DNA of 64,000 nucleotides, taken from Hemerocallis citrina (lineage: Eukaryota; Streptophyta; Magnoliopsida; Asparagales; Asphodelaceae). Each line of letters starts with the position of its first letter. Within the stretch, counting starts at the first letter, position 1. Both the position numbers and the translations under genes were made by a program. The DNA lies in NCBI GenBank assembly GCA_017893485.1, contig CM030366.1, positions 182,431,681 through 182,495,680 of the forward strand, read 5' to 3'. A model generated the notes under the pieces. The model had not been told where the DNA came from. It ran no database searches and saw nothing but the letters and a program-made list of their open reading frames with translations. Shown piece by piece: positions 1 through 11,708 of this stretch.

Positions 1-1993
1 TGTTTTACCAAAGCTGTTAATTGAGTTAACGTGTATGCCTATCTTCAAAAACAAACAGACAGGGATGTTTTGTGCATAAAAAATCACTAGGTATAGACAC
101 GTTAACTCACCTATTATTACCAAGGCCATTAACTCAGTTAGCGACAAGGATGTTTTGGTATTAAATTTTCAAACATGGATAATTTCGTACATACTTACAA
201 AAAGTGGGATAGTTTGGTAAAAAAAATCCCTTAATCCTTCATCTTCTTCCTCGGCCTTTCATCCTCTTTCTCCTTCGTTCCAACTCCAAAACCCATCACC
301 CCGACCACTCGACAGCCATAGACTGTCGACAGCATCAACACCCGAGCTTCGCCGCCACTACCTTGCGACTACACCACCTTGACGTCCCGCCGCTTGCAGC
401 CATCCCTGACTGCACTCTCAAGCACCAACCGACTTTGCCCCACACCACCACTTGCAGCCCTCATCATCATCATCTTCGACCTCCACCACTCCAGCACCCT
501 CTCACCCCAATCACCGACTTTTGATCCCACCTTGTTGCACCACGTCACCATCCTTTCGCTGTCTCCTCCATCGCAGCACCGGCAACTGCACCCCACTACA
601 ACAATCACCATCTTACTATGCCTGAGTCCCGACGCACCCGATTGCCTTTCCTCGCCTATTCGCTATCGTCACTTACTGTCAGGCTGCTGTTTCTTTCACC
701 ATTGGTGTTGTCATCCGTGTCGATTTTTCTTTCATTCTTGTTACTGATGTGTATTGTCGTTGCACTTGTTGGTGTTGTCGCTATTACTGTTGCTCTTTCC
801 GTGAGTTGTTGCCACTCTTTTTTTCGTTGTTCTGTGTAATCGTCATATAAGGAAAGTTTCTCTTGAACGGACTTGTTGTTCTCGTTCAAGAATTATTTTG
901 ATATCCGCAAGTATTTCTTAATTAATTTGTCGTATCTTACTTTGCTTGTTACCTTCCAAAGAAGTTATTACGGATTCATCGGTAAAACAAAGTAATAGCT
1001 TTTTTTTCAAGCCTTATACTTGACTCAATCCTAAGCCATGTTATCCGTCATCATATGCATACACCACACGAACATAAACTAGAAACACATATATTAGAAG
1101 AAATAACGATTTGAATGCATTTTGGTTGTATATGATGTTATAACTAGATTCGTGAATTTAATGCTATAGTGATGTAATTTGTCATGATAACATGTATGAA
1201 TCCATCCTAATTATTGAGTATAAATGCTAGTTCATTTCTTGTTATGTGTATATGTGAATTGATTATCATGACTGTTGTGAAGGAGTATATTTTACAGCTG
1301 TCCTTCTGTTTATCCCATGTTATAGTGCGTTTTTGACACAGTTACTGTTAGATTTAATTTAACCTTTATAAATGAAAGTCATAGCCCTTTGAATCTAGTT
1401 TGTATAACATTCGACGGATATGAATTCCGATTTGTAAACTGTAATTTATGCTTTTTTGAGTACTGCTAGGTTTTAAATTTCAGATTGTCGTTTACAAGCA
1501 TATCGACATGAATTGTTAATTAAAATAAATTGTTAACAGTAGAATAGTAACTTGACATTAACCATGATGTTTTTAGTCATGATTATGGTTCATGTTATAA
1601 TTTTTATGAGATTTTTGGATGAATTTCCAGACCCGTTATATATGCAAACTTGCCCTTAGGTTCTGCTAGAACACTAGATCTGTAGAGAACCGAAATTTTG
1701 ACCTAGTTGCAGATAAAATCACTTAGAACTCATTGAATAGAAGTTGTATCCCACAGTGTTAGAAATATATACCATTTGACGGTTTTGCAATCTGACTTAC
1801 AGATTACAAGTTATTCTAATCCCACCACTGTACTATCTAAATTCCAGAATCCTGTCGTATTGATATGTTGTCATGTTCAATTGATTAAATGAGTAGGTTA
1901 ACATAAGAATTAGGACTTAAGTTATGCAAGAATGTTAATGAACAGTCCTAGGAACTAAATTATAATTTTTTAAAAGAATTTTAATGAAGTTTC
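1..1993. other. Intergenic DNA, no gene recognised
   Basis: No coding domain was recognised. Positions 230-840 are C/T-rich low-complexity sequence giving short open frames on both strands with Pro/Ser/His-rich, unconserved-looking products. From 840 to 1988 the DNA is AT-rich with frequent stops in all frames. The last five bases (1989-1993, GTTTC) are the left target-site duplication of the copia element that follows. Confidence 0.6.
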
Positions 1994-2191
1994 TGTTGAA
2001 ATTTAGCAAGGACCAATATGTATATTCTATTTCCTAATTTATAGGTAACAGATTCCCCAAATCTCTCACCCCTCAATCTTCTCTCAATCTCCTTTCTTCT
2101 CCTCTAAGTATGTAATCCCTATATATAGATGTCTACGGTAAAGAATAAAAGAACAAGAATAATAATTATTTCCCCAAATCAATCTTAAACA
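1994..2191 (+). repeat. 5' LTR of copia element
   Basis: 198 bp, TG...CA ends, same length as the 3' LTR. It contains a CT-rich stretch and an AT-rich tatatatag segment near position 2120 that may act as the TATA region. Confidence 0.93.
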
Positions 2192-2203
2192 TGGTATCAG
2201 AGC
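2192..2203 (+). other. Primer binding site (initiator tRNA-Met type)
   Basis: TGGTATCAGAGC directly abuts the 5' LTR. It is the standard plant copia site complementary to the 3' end of initiator tRNA-Met. Confidence 0.95.
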
Positions 2204-2219
2204 CTAACAAGATCTAGGC

Positions 2220-2932
2220 TTGGTGGAGAGCAAGGAAAAGAGATCCAAAACTATTCTTCTTCTTTTTCTTGTTCTCTGGTCAGCACCGATCCCGATCCTG
2301 ACTAACTTCATCCCCGAACTCTTCCACCTCGATCCTGTCGAAGCTGCTGCCAACACCGTCGTGACCCCGCAGCCATCGACGACTGCCTCCGAACCCATTA
2401 AAGTTTCCATCATCGTCAGCACCCCGACTGTTCTCTCTCCTCGCCGTTTCTCTCTCCCGACTGTTCCTGCCCAAAACTCTAACCCCTCGTTCCTGTTCCC
2501 GATCGCCGACGCCCAAATCCCCGAAACCCATTACTGTTCATCTTTTCTGATGAGTCCCCGACCATCTCCGATGCCCCCTTCGTCCACCCCTCCTCCGGCG
2601 ACCTCCCAGCACCTCCTCCTTTGATTTCCACCCAAGCACAGCAACCGAAACCCACTCCAACGCTAATGTCTTGCTCCGTCGACAACTGCACACCTAGTCG
2701 CCGCTCCCCCTGAGCGTCGTCGCGACCTCATCGGTCGACCATCCGCTGGTCGCTGTTCGTCGCCAGCCCCTTGGTTGCTGACGTCACTGTACCCTCTGCC
2801 ATTGTTGGTCTCACTTGTTCTCTGGCTGCTGTTGTTGCAGGCTCTTTGAGTGTTGTTTGCTGTTTTTGATCCCGTCTGCTGTTTGGTGTTTGGATCCTTG
2901 GTTCTGCTTGCTGTGTTGTTTGTTGTGTTGCT
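2220..2932 (+). pseudogene. Copia leader / gag remnant lacking a recognisable capsid
   Basis: Between the primer binding site and the zinc knuckle there are only about 750 bp. A short frame from 2220 to 2624 gives a Pro/Ser/Thr-rich product without the usual copia capsid core, and the rest (2625-2932) has no convincing frame joined to the knuckle. Normally some 200-250 residues of capsid precede the knuckle. I infer that the capsid-coding part was deleted or replaced, but cannot date that relative to insertion. Confidence 0.55.
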
Positions 2933-5900
2933 ATGGGACAATATCCGTATGAGTCAAGAAAGTGTACTCATTGTGGCAAGATCGGCCACATGAAAGCTCG
3001 TTGTTACAAGATTATCGGCTATCCAGAGATCTGGGATCATAGCAGGGATATTCGGGAGAACACTTGCAATCAACCCACTGTCACAGGTGGAGTTGCTGAT
3101 CGTGCTGCTGCAGGTAATGATGGTAAGGTTTTTAATATTTTTGGCTCTGTTATGAATAATGCATGGATAATTGATTCAGGTGCTACCGATCATATGACTT
3201 TTGATTCTAGACAAGTTCAAAATTTTCAACCTTCCACCAAATCAACTGTGTCCACTGCCAATGGTGATCCTGCCACTGTGACTAGCGAGGGTACCATCTC
3301 TCTCACAAACAATCTAACCTTAGATACTGTCCTAGTTGTGCCATCCTTGAATTTTAACATATTATCTGTTGCTCAAATAACTATTACCTTACATTGTATT
3401 GTAATCTTTTGGCATTCACATTGTGTGTTTAAGGATATTCGGACTCGCAAGACGATTGGTTATGGGGTTATACATGGGAAGCTCTGTTACCTGGATTTAG
3501 AATCTGAAAGTTCAAGCAAGTTGACTAAAGCTCTAAGTGTGGAAGAATCCGAAGGTAAGAAGAAGAAATTAGATATTTGGCTATGACATCGACGTCTAGG
3601 GCATGCTTCTTTTGGTTATTTGAAGAAATTATTTTCAAGTTTATTTTTGAAGTTGAATATTTCTATCTTTCGGTGTGATGTGTGTGAACTCGCAAAAAGT
3701 TACCGTGTCTCTTTTTCTCCAAGTCCAAGTAGAAGCTCTCTTCCATTTATGATTATCCATTCTGATGTTTGGGGTCCATCCAAAACCACTACATTTGGAG
3801 GTACCAAATGGTTTGTGACATTAAATGATGGCTGTACTCGTATGACCTGGATTTGTTTGATGAAGTCGAAAAGTGAAGTTAGTGGTTTGTTTCAAAATTT
3901 TCACAAACATGTTATATTTCAGTATAAATCATAGATTCAAGTTCTTAGGAGTGATAATGGCGGAGAGTACCTGAGTTCGAATCAGTAACAATATTTGGTG
4001 GAACACGGCATTGTTCACTAGACTACATGCTCACATACACCTCAACAGAATGGGATTGTAGAAAGAAAAAATAGACACTTGCTCGAGGTGGTCCGTGCTT
4101 CTCTTATCCATGAAAATATGCCACTCATTTATTGGGAGGAAGCCCTTGCTTATGCTGCATACTTAATCAACCGAGTCCCCTCTAGTATCCTAAACTTCCT
4201 CACACCATTTCAAGTATTAACTGAAGCTGTGAATGCACCAAAAGTCGTCAACTTGCCACCTCATGTATTTGGGTGTATTGCATTTGTTCATCTTCATCAA
4301 TATGAACGCAATAAGTTAACTCTTCGAGCTGTCCGTTGTGTTTTCATGGGATATGCACAAGATAAGAAAGGGTAGCGATGCTATCACCCACAAACTTAAA
4401 CGATGTTTGTAACTATGAATGTTGTGTTCTATGAAGATGAGATGTATTTTTCTTCTTCTACGACTGAACTTCAGGGGGAGTACCGAAGTGAAATTCAGAC
4501 TCTTAGGTATGATGAAGGGGTTAGTGAAGTTCAGACTCTTGGGTATGATGAAATAATTACTAGTCAGAACAAACAACTAGATACAAATAATGGCGAACAC
4601 TTGAATGAAGACCTAGCAAGGGAGGAAGACCCTCACAAAGAAGTGCAACCAAGGGAAGAAACCCCTCTTGAAGAATTGCAACCAGTACCAAATCTCAGTG
4701 AGAGTGAATCGTCAGAACTCCAAAATCAATCGTCATCGTTATCCAGAGCTCCTAGAAGAGAACTCCCGCACTGTACTAATAGAGGTATTCCAAAACCCAC
4801 TTATGAACCTGATCCTACTAGTAACGTCAAATATCCTATGAGTAATTATGTATCCACTCACCGCTTGTCGGAATCAAATAATTCATTTGTAAATCAATTA
4901 TCTACTGTATCTATTCCTAACAGTGTGCAGGAAGCCCTTACTGATCCAAGGTGGAAAGCAGCTATGGATGAGGAGATGAAGTCCTTAAAAAAGAATGAGA
5001 CTTAGGAGATAGTCGAGCTGCCAGCAAGGAAGAAGCCAGTAGGATGCAGATGGATTTATATGGTGAAATATAAGTCCGATGGTTCAATAGAGCGATACAA
5101 AACAAGGCTGGTTGCCAAAGAATACACTCAAGCATATGGAATTGATTATGAAGATACATTCGCACCTGTGGCAAAATTCAACACTGTTCGAGTCCTACTG
5201 TCACTTGCTATAAATCTTAACTGGTCGTTGGAGCAATTTGATGTGAAGAATGCTTTTTCACATGGGGAATTGACAAAAGAGGTTTATATGGATCTTCCAC
5301 CAGGGTCGAACAGACCAGTCCAACACAGCAATAAAGTATGTCGTTTGAAGAAAGCATTGCATGGACTTAAGTAGTAGCCAAGAGCTTGGTTCGGGAGGTT
5401 TACAAAAGCAATGAGGACATTCGTATATTTTCAGAGTAATTCAGATCATACCTTATTCCTGAAAAGGAAAGCAGGTAAGATTACTGCTCTCATTATATAT
5501 GTGGATGACATGATAGTAACTGCGAACGATCCTGAGGAAAGAATGGCATTGAAGAGCTACTTGTCACAAGAGTTCGAATTGAAGGATCTTGGCTCTTTGA
5601 TATATTTTCTTGGTATTAAAGTTTCTCGCTCGAGAAATTGTATATTTCTGTCTCAAAGAAAGTATGCTCTCGATTTATTGAAGGAAACTGGAATGTCTGC
5701 TTGTCAGCCGATTAGTACACCATTAGAAGAATGACTGAAATTTTGCAATGAATCTGATCATGTGCCTTGTGATAACGAAAGATATCAGAGATTGGTTGGG
5801 CGACTGATGTATCTTGCGCATACACGACCAGATTTATCATATGTTTTAAGTGTGGTAAGTCAGTTTATGCATGCACCTCAGGAACATCACATGGATACAG

Positions 5901-6454
5901 TGATGAGAATTCTGAGATATATTAAGTCTGCTCTAGGAAAATGGGTCCTATTTGCGAAATATGGTCTTTTGAAGGTTGAGGCATATACTGATGCTGATTG
6001 GGCAGGATCTATAATTAATAGGCGCTCTACTTCAGGATACTTCACCTTTGTTGGAGGAAATATAGTTACATGGAGAAGCCAGAAGCAGAATGTTGTTGCA
6101 CGCTCTAGTGCAGAGGCTGAGTATCGCGGAGTAGCTCTATATATAGCGAAAGCTTTATAGCTCAGACTCTTGTTGCAGGACTTAGGCTGTGGTCCAAATG
6201 AACCTATAAAGGTGTACTGCGACAGTCAAGCAGTATGTGATATTGCCGTCAATCCAGTTCAACATGATAGGACGAAACATGTAGAGGTGGATAAATTCTT
6301 CATCAAGGAGAAATTGGATGAGAAAGTCATTAAGATATCTAAAGTGAAGTCAGAAGATCAACTCGCAGATATCCTGACCAATGCAGTTTCGAGTCGGCTC
6401 TTCTTAAAATTTGTTGACAAGTTGGGCATGTTCAATATCTATGCACCAACTTGA
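2933..6454 (+). pseudogene. Copia gag(NC)-pol, one frame broken by eleven stops
   Basis: Nucleocapsid, protease, integrase, RT and RNase H of a Ty1/copia polyprotein. Signals in order: CCHC knuckle CTHCGKIGHMKARC (about 2963), protease WIIDSGATDH (about 3165), gag-pre-integrase HRRLGHASFGYL (3587), integrase IHSDVWGPS (about 3752) and SDNGGEYL (about 3950), [10 protein letters not shown]...[11 protein letters not shown] (about 5110-5170) with YVDDMIVT (about 5500), and RNase H with ADWAG (about 5995) and CDSQAVCD (about 6220). All pieces lie in one reading frame. The breaks are stop codons at 3584, 3932, 3986, 4019, 4373, 4397, 5003, 5372, 5375, 5732 and 6158, with no frameshift after 2933. 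Several sit where a conserved Trp (3584, 5003, 6158) or Gln (4019, 5372) is expected, fitting C-to-T/G-to-A decay. Confidence 0.92.
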
Positions 6455-6461
6455 GGGAAAG
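6451..6461 (+). other. Polypurine tract of copia element
   Basis: TTGAGGGAAAG lies immediately before the 3' LTR, the position of the plus-strand primer. Confidence 0.85.
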
Positions 6462-6659
6462 TGTTGAAATGTAGTAAGGACTAATATGTATATTCTATTT
6501 CATAATTTATAGGAAACAGATTCCCCAAATCTCTCACCCCTCAATCTTCTCTCAATCTCCTTTCTTCTCCTCCAAGTATGTAATCCCTATATATAGATGT
6601 ATACTGTAAAGAATAAAAGAACGAGAATAATAATTATTTCCCCAAATCAGTCTTAAACA
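6462..6659 (+). repeat. 3' LTR of copia element
   Basis: 198 bp, pairs with 1994-2191 with about ten substitutions and no indel. It is followed by the GTTTC duplication at 6660-6664. Confidence 0.94.
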
Positions 6660-6664
6660 GTTTC

Positions 6665-8686
6665 CAGTCAAATTACACATATAATAATCTTATACCGATA
6701 ATCTTATACTGAGTCGCTGCCTGAACAGAAGACCCATAAATAATTAACTGGTAGACAACATTACTATAGTTAAAATATGTCGTGTGAATATGCGTTGGAA
6801 CCGGCAGGGAGTCTAGTTTCTAGAACCCATGACGGAATCTGATTTGCTTCCCCATAGCAACGGGAAAGTCAGTTTTTGTACAGCAACGTCTTGCTGTCCA
6901 AAATTGTATTTTCATGTTTAATTATAAATATGTTAAAATTTTGCATCTAATGAATTGCCCTATATACCATCTATTGTACAGTGCTTCATACCTCATTGAT
7001 ATCGCTCATTTACACCCGTTCCATTGATTGCATATTCATGATTCATTTTAATAAAATAATAATAAGTCGGAGTAATAAGAGTCGACTTGGTAGTGAACAA
7101 TCGGAGACTGTACTTGTAGAAGGGCCCTTGTTCTCGATTGATTATTTTTATGATTGGGGATTATTGATTGTGGATTATTAATTATTGATTATTGATTATT
7201 GTTGTCGGGTACATGATCTGTAGAGTTCACCACTATAGTCTAAACGATCACTGTTCGTATGCATCAAACCTGTGGTATGGAACACAGAATTACGTGCATT
7301 AGATAAAATAATAAAATATGATAAAATTAGGATTGACACTTGCATTGATTATGGTTATTGCTATCGACTTTGATTCTAGTTTTATTGTTATTGTCGATCA
7401 CCGCATCATGAATTATAGACTTTTGAACTTGTTATCAATATTTGTTATTGACATCTGATATAGTTCTAATTCCTTGTTTCTTGATAAATCCTATTTTGTA
7501 GTTCTTTGCTTTTTGCTACTTGATGTCTGTGACTTGCTCTAATGAACATTCCCCCCCCCCCCCCCAAACTGTAGATGTTGAGCTTGCAAGTACATAAGGA
7601 GAATTGACTAATGGACTTGGTGAGAAAATCTTCTAAGGAATGGAGTCAAGATTTTAGCCGATTTTTATTATCTCATTCGTTATTTATTTCTAGTATTATT
7701 GTCGTTTTCACACATTGTATTCCCGGATATTGACCCAAAGCTTATTCTCTTCCAGATGTTGGTTTACTTTTGGATTATTTGTGGATTTATTTGTGGACTT
7801 ATTTCATGAATTCTTCCGGTTATTCATCGTTTATGTCATTTCATTTAGCATGCGTGGTTGTGTTTATATTTCATATTGTTGAGTTGAATATTACAGCTTA
7901 TGATTGATGCAAATTATTCGATGAACATTCGTTGTGCCCGTGATTTCGTATTTTGGAAAGCGGGGAATGATATGAAGAAAACTATAAAATTGCACTCGCT
8001 GTTTGAAACATCGAGTAGGTCAATTTGGTAAATAGTTTCGAAAGTGGGTCAGACTGATAAATACTTTCACGAAGTGGATCATTCTGGAGAAATTTAGAGA
8101 GATAAGGGATGGTCAACGCATGGACAGCAAGTTCTTTCTTTTTTTCGTTGAAAATTATGCGGAGGTTTATTTTATAGTTAGGAAAACAATGAGCAACAAT
8201 TAAAGTAGGGCTGACAAGAGTCAAAAAATTGGGTGTGCTAATAACAACAATGGAGCCTCTACCCTAAAACCTTGAGAATTGAACGGCTTAATAGTATAAT
8301 AGTAATATCCATCAGTCCATATATTCCCTATTTTGAAGCCCTCTCCTGCATTCTATAATTAATTTCATTTATCAGACTAAATCCTCACCGCCTCACCGCT
8401 TATCATTCAAAAAGATTCAATGTTTCTGTGTATGTCTGTCTAAAATATATAATTTTATGTGCACACAATAAGATATTGAAATCTCACATAAAACACTTAC
8501 AATAAGATGATTTAGCAAATAACCCTAATGTGCATCAAACACTTAACAAAATTCAAATTATCACATAATAACTCTTCCTAGGCATTAGGATTATCTGTTA
8601 AATGCTTCTACCTCCAATGAAGTTATGAAATTTGTTTAGTATATCTGAATATATGAGAACTGCACTAATCCACAATAGCAATTTAC
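6665..8686. other. Intergenic DNA, no gene recognised
   Basis: AT-rich sequence with stops in all frames. The only distinct feature is a run of 15 C at 7551-7565. No conserved domain was seen on either strand. Confidence 0.6.
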
Positions 8687-9002
8687 CTGGAGATTTCTAA
8701 CTTGAAAAGGGCATCCAGCAGGAATAAAAACAACCTCACCAACATGCTGTTCAAATGTCCATGGCTCTGTGCCTGAAATGTTATAGAAAAGTGGGTAAGA
8801 ATCAACACGAAAGAAAGCTTGAAAGAAAGACTTTACATGTTACTTCAGTGACCCATAAATGATGAATTGTTCCACTATATTACTTAAGATGACAATGCAA
8901 CAATACCGGAACAGTTAGTAGATATCACTTATTGCACTTCTCTTTCAATTTTCTTTTCTGATGTTTATCTAGGTACACGCTTTGCTCATAAACTGGATGT
9001 AC
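8687..9002 (-). pseudogene. Exon fragment of a KDM3/JMJ25-type JmjC histone demethylase
   Basis: The 86-nt exon at 8687-8772 on the minus strand encodes EPWTFEQHVGEVVFIPAGCP followed by FQVRNLQ, the C-terminal half of the JmjC fold of plant KDM3-type (IBM1/JMJ25-like) H3K9 demethylases. It is bounded by an intact ATTTCAG acceptor (8773 side) and a GTAAAT donor (8686 side). A second homologous piece, HPVYEQSVYLDKHQKRKLKE, lies upstream at about 8940-9002 and matches the preceding exon, but its donor is unclear. From family knowledge, the His in the usual CPHQVRN motif is the third Fe(II) ligand; here it is Phe (TTT). With no other exons visible, this is a fragment rather than a gene, probably duplicated or captured. 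Confidence 0.8.
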
Positions 9003-10303
9003 AATCGGCATTAGAAACCAATTCAAAAGAGAAAATGTGATATTATTCGTAGTTACACTAATACTATCCAGAAACATGGCTTCATTCATGCATTGGGAGT
9101 CAAGTTCTTGCTGTAACAAATGCAGTGACCATTGTTAATAAACGAAACACCGATCTCCCTCTTAACAAACATAATAACAAACACCTAATGTGCATCAAAC
9201 ACTTACAAAATTTAAATGACATTTTGCCACCACCTAGTTCTTGATTTCGCAATGACGTTGGAGTTAGGGCACACAAAAATTATAAGGGAAGAGGGAGAAA
9301 TTACCTGGCTGTAACCCACGGGTAAAGGGGAGGGTTCGGACGGCATCATGGCGCTAGGCGAGAGAAGAGGCGGATGTTTTGGGACTGGAGGGGGCATCTG
9401 CTTGCTACCTTGAGGGATTTAATTAATGTTGGATTACACGTACGATGTACGGCTTAATTAAGCACGGGCGATGCACGAGGTTGAATGTCTACAAATGACA
9501 ACGCCAACTCTCTCATTATAATATTAGAGATATGCGTTCTATTGGTTCTACTCATTAATAATTATAAATCTACAAATGAACAAAGCTCAATAATATCAAA
9601 AAAACTATAAAATTCTATAATCTTTAATTACTCCTTTCAAATTCGAAAATTAACTAATTCTCAAATTTATTTCTTGCGATACAAAACTGTATGAATCTTG
9701 CAAGTCGTGAGTCGAAACTTTCTTATATGAGTTGAGTTATGTTGTGCGTTGTGAATTCTAGTCTAGCAAAAAGTTACGTAATTTTTAGACATCGATCGAT
9801 TGTGCACTTTTCAATTGTGTCGCTTTCTTTTAGTTTTACTGTTTAAAATATTGATCGAGTTATAAGTTATACATGACCGTATATTGCAAATCGCGAGTCA
9901 AAACTTACTTCTTCAAGTTGTGTTATCAAATGTATGGAGAATCTTATCATATCGCAATATATATCAAGCTTATTCTCTATTTGTTAGATAATACTAACAT
10001 GATGATTACTACGTACTGTAACTGATTGTAAAAAAATACAATTAACATAATGAGATTTTTGATAAATGTATGCATGACAAAGATTTTATTAGTAATGAGA
10101 TAAGGTATAAAATATTTAATAAAAAAGGAAAAATATATTTTTGATAAATTATATATATTATAGAGTAATATTATGTATAGTAATAATGATAATCCTCATT
10201 AATGTTAACTATTAATGTTAACTGCTTCATAAATATAGGATCAAAATTCTTTCATGCATTCTTCATGATAATATTCAATACAATTCGTGCAATCTACGTG
10301 TAA

Positions 10304-10348
<45 letters not shown>

Positions 10349-10374
10349 AAAGTAAGACAAATTATTTTACAAAA
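9003..10374. other. Intergenic AT-rich DNA with (TA)n tract
   Basis: No coding sequence was recognised. A (TA)n microsatellite occupies about 10309-10346. Near 9420-9535 there are short GATGCAC/TAGAGAT motifs similar to Helitron ends in the window, but no complete element can be delimited. Confidence 0.55.
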
Positions 10375-10702
10375 TCTCTCCCGACGTTTGTCACGTAAAC
10401 GCCGGGATAGGTATTTATTTTATTTTTTAAATAATGCTATCCCGGCGTATATAGCGTCTATGCCGTTATAGCTATTTTATTTATTTAAAAAATCAAATTA
10501 AATTAGCGTTCGCACAATAGAGAGGGGTTGTCCCGACATTTATATGTAAAACACCGCTATTGTTTGCACTTATGGCGGCGTTTCTGCTAAGCGCCGGTAT
10601 AGAGTGTGTGTTTTCTTTAAAAAAAATTCTTTCACATCTATCGCGGCGTTCTTGGAAAACGCCGGGAAAAGTATGCCGCTACAGGCCTTGCGGTTTGTAG
10701 TG
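10375..10702 (-). mobile_element. Terminal remnant of a CACTA (En/Spm) DNA transposon
   Basis: Read on the minus strand from 10702 inward the sequence begins CACTACAAACCGC, the diagnostic CACTA terminus. It is followed by several subterminal copies, in both orientations, of an AACGCCGGGATAG / CGGCGTTT-like motif (around 10385, 10440, 10570, 10645). CACTA elements carry such subterminal repeats as transposase-binding sites. No opposite terminus or transposase is visible, so only one end is present. The terminus begins inside the reverse-transcriptase-like frame at 10703-10985. Confidence 0.7.
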
Positions 10703-10985
10703 TTGGGGCAATAGCTATGAACCACACTTCTTTCATTTCACGTATGTGCTTAGCAAGTAGCCCAAATTTACTACATATCCATAGTTCCTCATAGGTGGTG
10801 GGGTACTCATTGGTACCAAGTCCCCTCAGAATCTCAACTAATACAGCTTTGCTTCTGTGACACCCAACAAATAGGCGGTCTTTAATCTCAATGGTAGCAT
10901 TGTAGAATCCACAGTTGATGGCGATGGCAGGTTGTCTTTTAATTAGGTTTTCCTGGGTGAGAACTACATTGTTAAGGACCAAAAA
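10703..10985 (-). pseudogene. Reverse-transcriptase-associated (zf-RVT-like) fragment, downstream half
   Basis: The minus-strand frame reads LTQENLIKRQPAIAINCGFY...DRLFVGCHRSKAV, matching the general pattern of the Cys/His segment after LINE-type reverse transcriptases in plants (LPT-x-ENL-x-x-R ... C-x-x-C ... DHLF-x-x-C). The expected first Cys pair is poorly kept. Gypsy element A (starting 11016) separates it from its likely upstream half at 24700-24905. I infer an old LINE or RT-like remnant; the match is from memory and weak at some positions. Confidence 0.5.
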
Positions 10986-11015
10986 AACCCCATCTTAAAG
11001 GAGGCTTTAGCTTTC

Positions 11016-11637
11016 TGATATGGCTAAAAATGGGGTTTAATCGGAACCGTCCAAATCGGGCACGAATCTTGAAGCCCGGGGGTAAAACGATAATTTCACC
11101 TACCAATGGGTCTGAGATGGGTACTGGATCTCTTCGTCGAAGATCCAATAACCCTCGAACGGATCCACCCCAATCGGGTGCGGGTTTCAACCAGCAAGAA
11201 AGCCCGATCCAGAGGGATAGAATTAGGGTTTCTGATTAGATCCTAATCAACCGTCCTGATTCACCCCTATCCTTCCACTGGGAATTAGGGATTACATTCC
11301 TAATCTGTTTACAAGGAGTATATTCCCTATCAGATCATGGGGATTACATTCCTAATCTGCTCCCTAAGACGCCTATAAATACCCCCCATCCATCTCCATT
11401 AAGAGGTAATCAATCTTTTGCCAGTTTTTACGCTCTTTCATAATCTTCCTTGATTACTGACTTGAGCGTCGGAGGGTGCGTCGTCGGGAACAACCCCGGT
11501 GTCTCGCACTTTTTGCAGGTGCACGGTGGGAGTCAGCGTCAAACTCCGACGGAATAGGTATACAGGTTTGCTACTCAGTTTTCCTAAGAACCCACAAATA
11601 CTATCTGTTTGCCCCCACACCAAATTTAGCGGCAACA
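11016..11637 (+). repeat. 5' LTR of gypsy A
   Basis: 622 bp, TGATATGG...GGCAACA. A TATAAATA box lies at 11374-11381 with a CT-rich leader downstream. It pairs with 24074-24694. Confidence 0.93.
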
Positions 11638-11660
11638 GATTGACACCGTCTGTGGAAAAC
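11638..11660 (+). other. Decayed primer binding site of gypsy A
   Basis: It reads ATTGACACCGTCTGTGGAAA. The intact counterpart in gypsy C reads TTGGCGCCGTCTGTGGGAA, so three G-to-A changes have accumulated here. Confidence 0.75.
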
Positions 11661-11708
11661 TAACGAGTAGCAACCTCCCCTCTTCCTGTTGGATAGATCT
11701 TCTCCAGC

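Larger units (their letters stand above)
1994..6659 (+). mobile_element. Complete but defective Ty1/copia LTR retrotransposon (4,666 bp)
   Basis: Two 198-bp LTRs (1994-2191 and 6462-6659), each TGTTG...AAACA, bound the element. The 5-bp duplication GTTTC is present on both sides (1989-1993 and 6660-6664). A TGGTATCAGAGC primer binding site follows the 5' LTR directly and a purine-rich tract precedes the 3' LTR. The internal order is zinc knuckle, protease, integrase, RT, RNase H, which is the copia order. I count about 10 substitutions between the LTRs (about 5%); with an assumed 1.3e-8 substitutions per site per year this is near 2 million years. The element is short for an autonomous copia and its pol frame carries eleven stops, so it is dead. 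Confidence 0.95.

Noticed and set aside
369..889. Overlapping plus and minus open frames of 70-120 aa
   Set aside because: C/T-rich low-complexity DNA with no recognisable protein features and no consistent frame.
3541..6200. Stop codons in copia pol as programmed readthrough or recoding
   Set aside because: Eleven stops scattered through conserved domains, including at Trp positions, fit decay and not a single recoding site.
9420..9535. Third small Helitron (TCTCTAATATTATAATGAGA start, CGTGCATCGCCCGTGC hairpin)
   Set aside because: No CTAG/CTRR terminus follows the hairpin and the span would be only about 90 bp; kept as intergenic.
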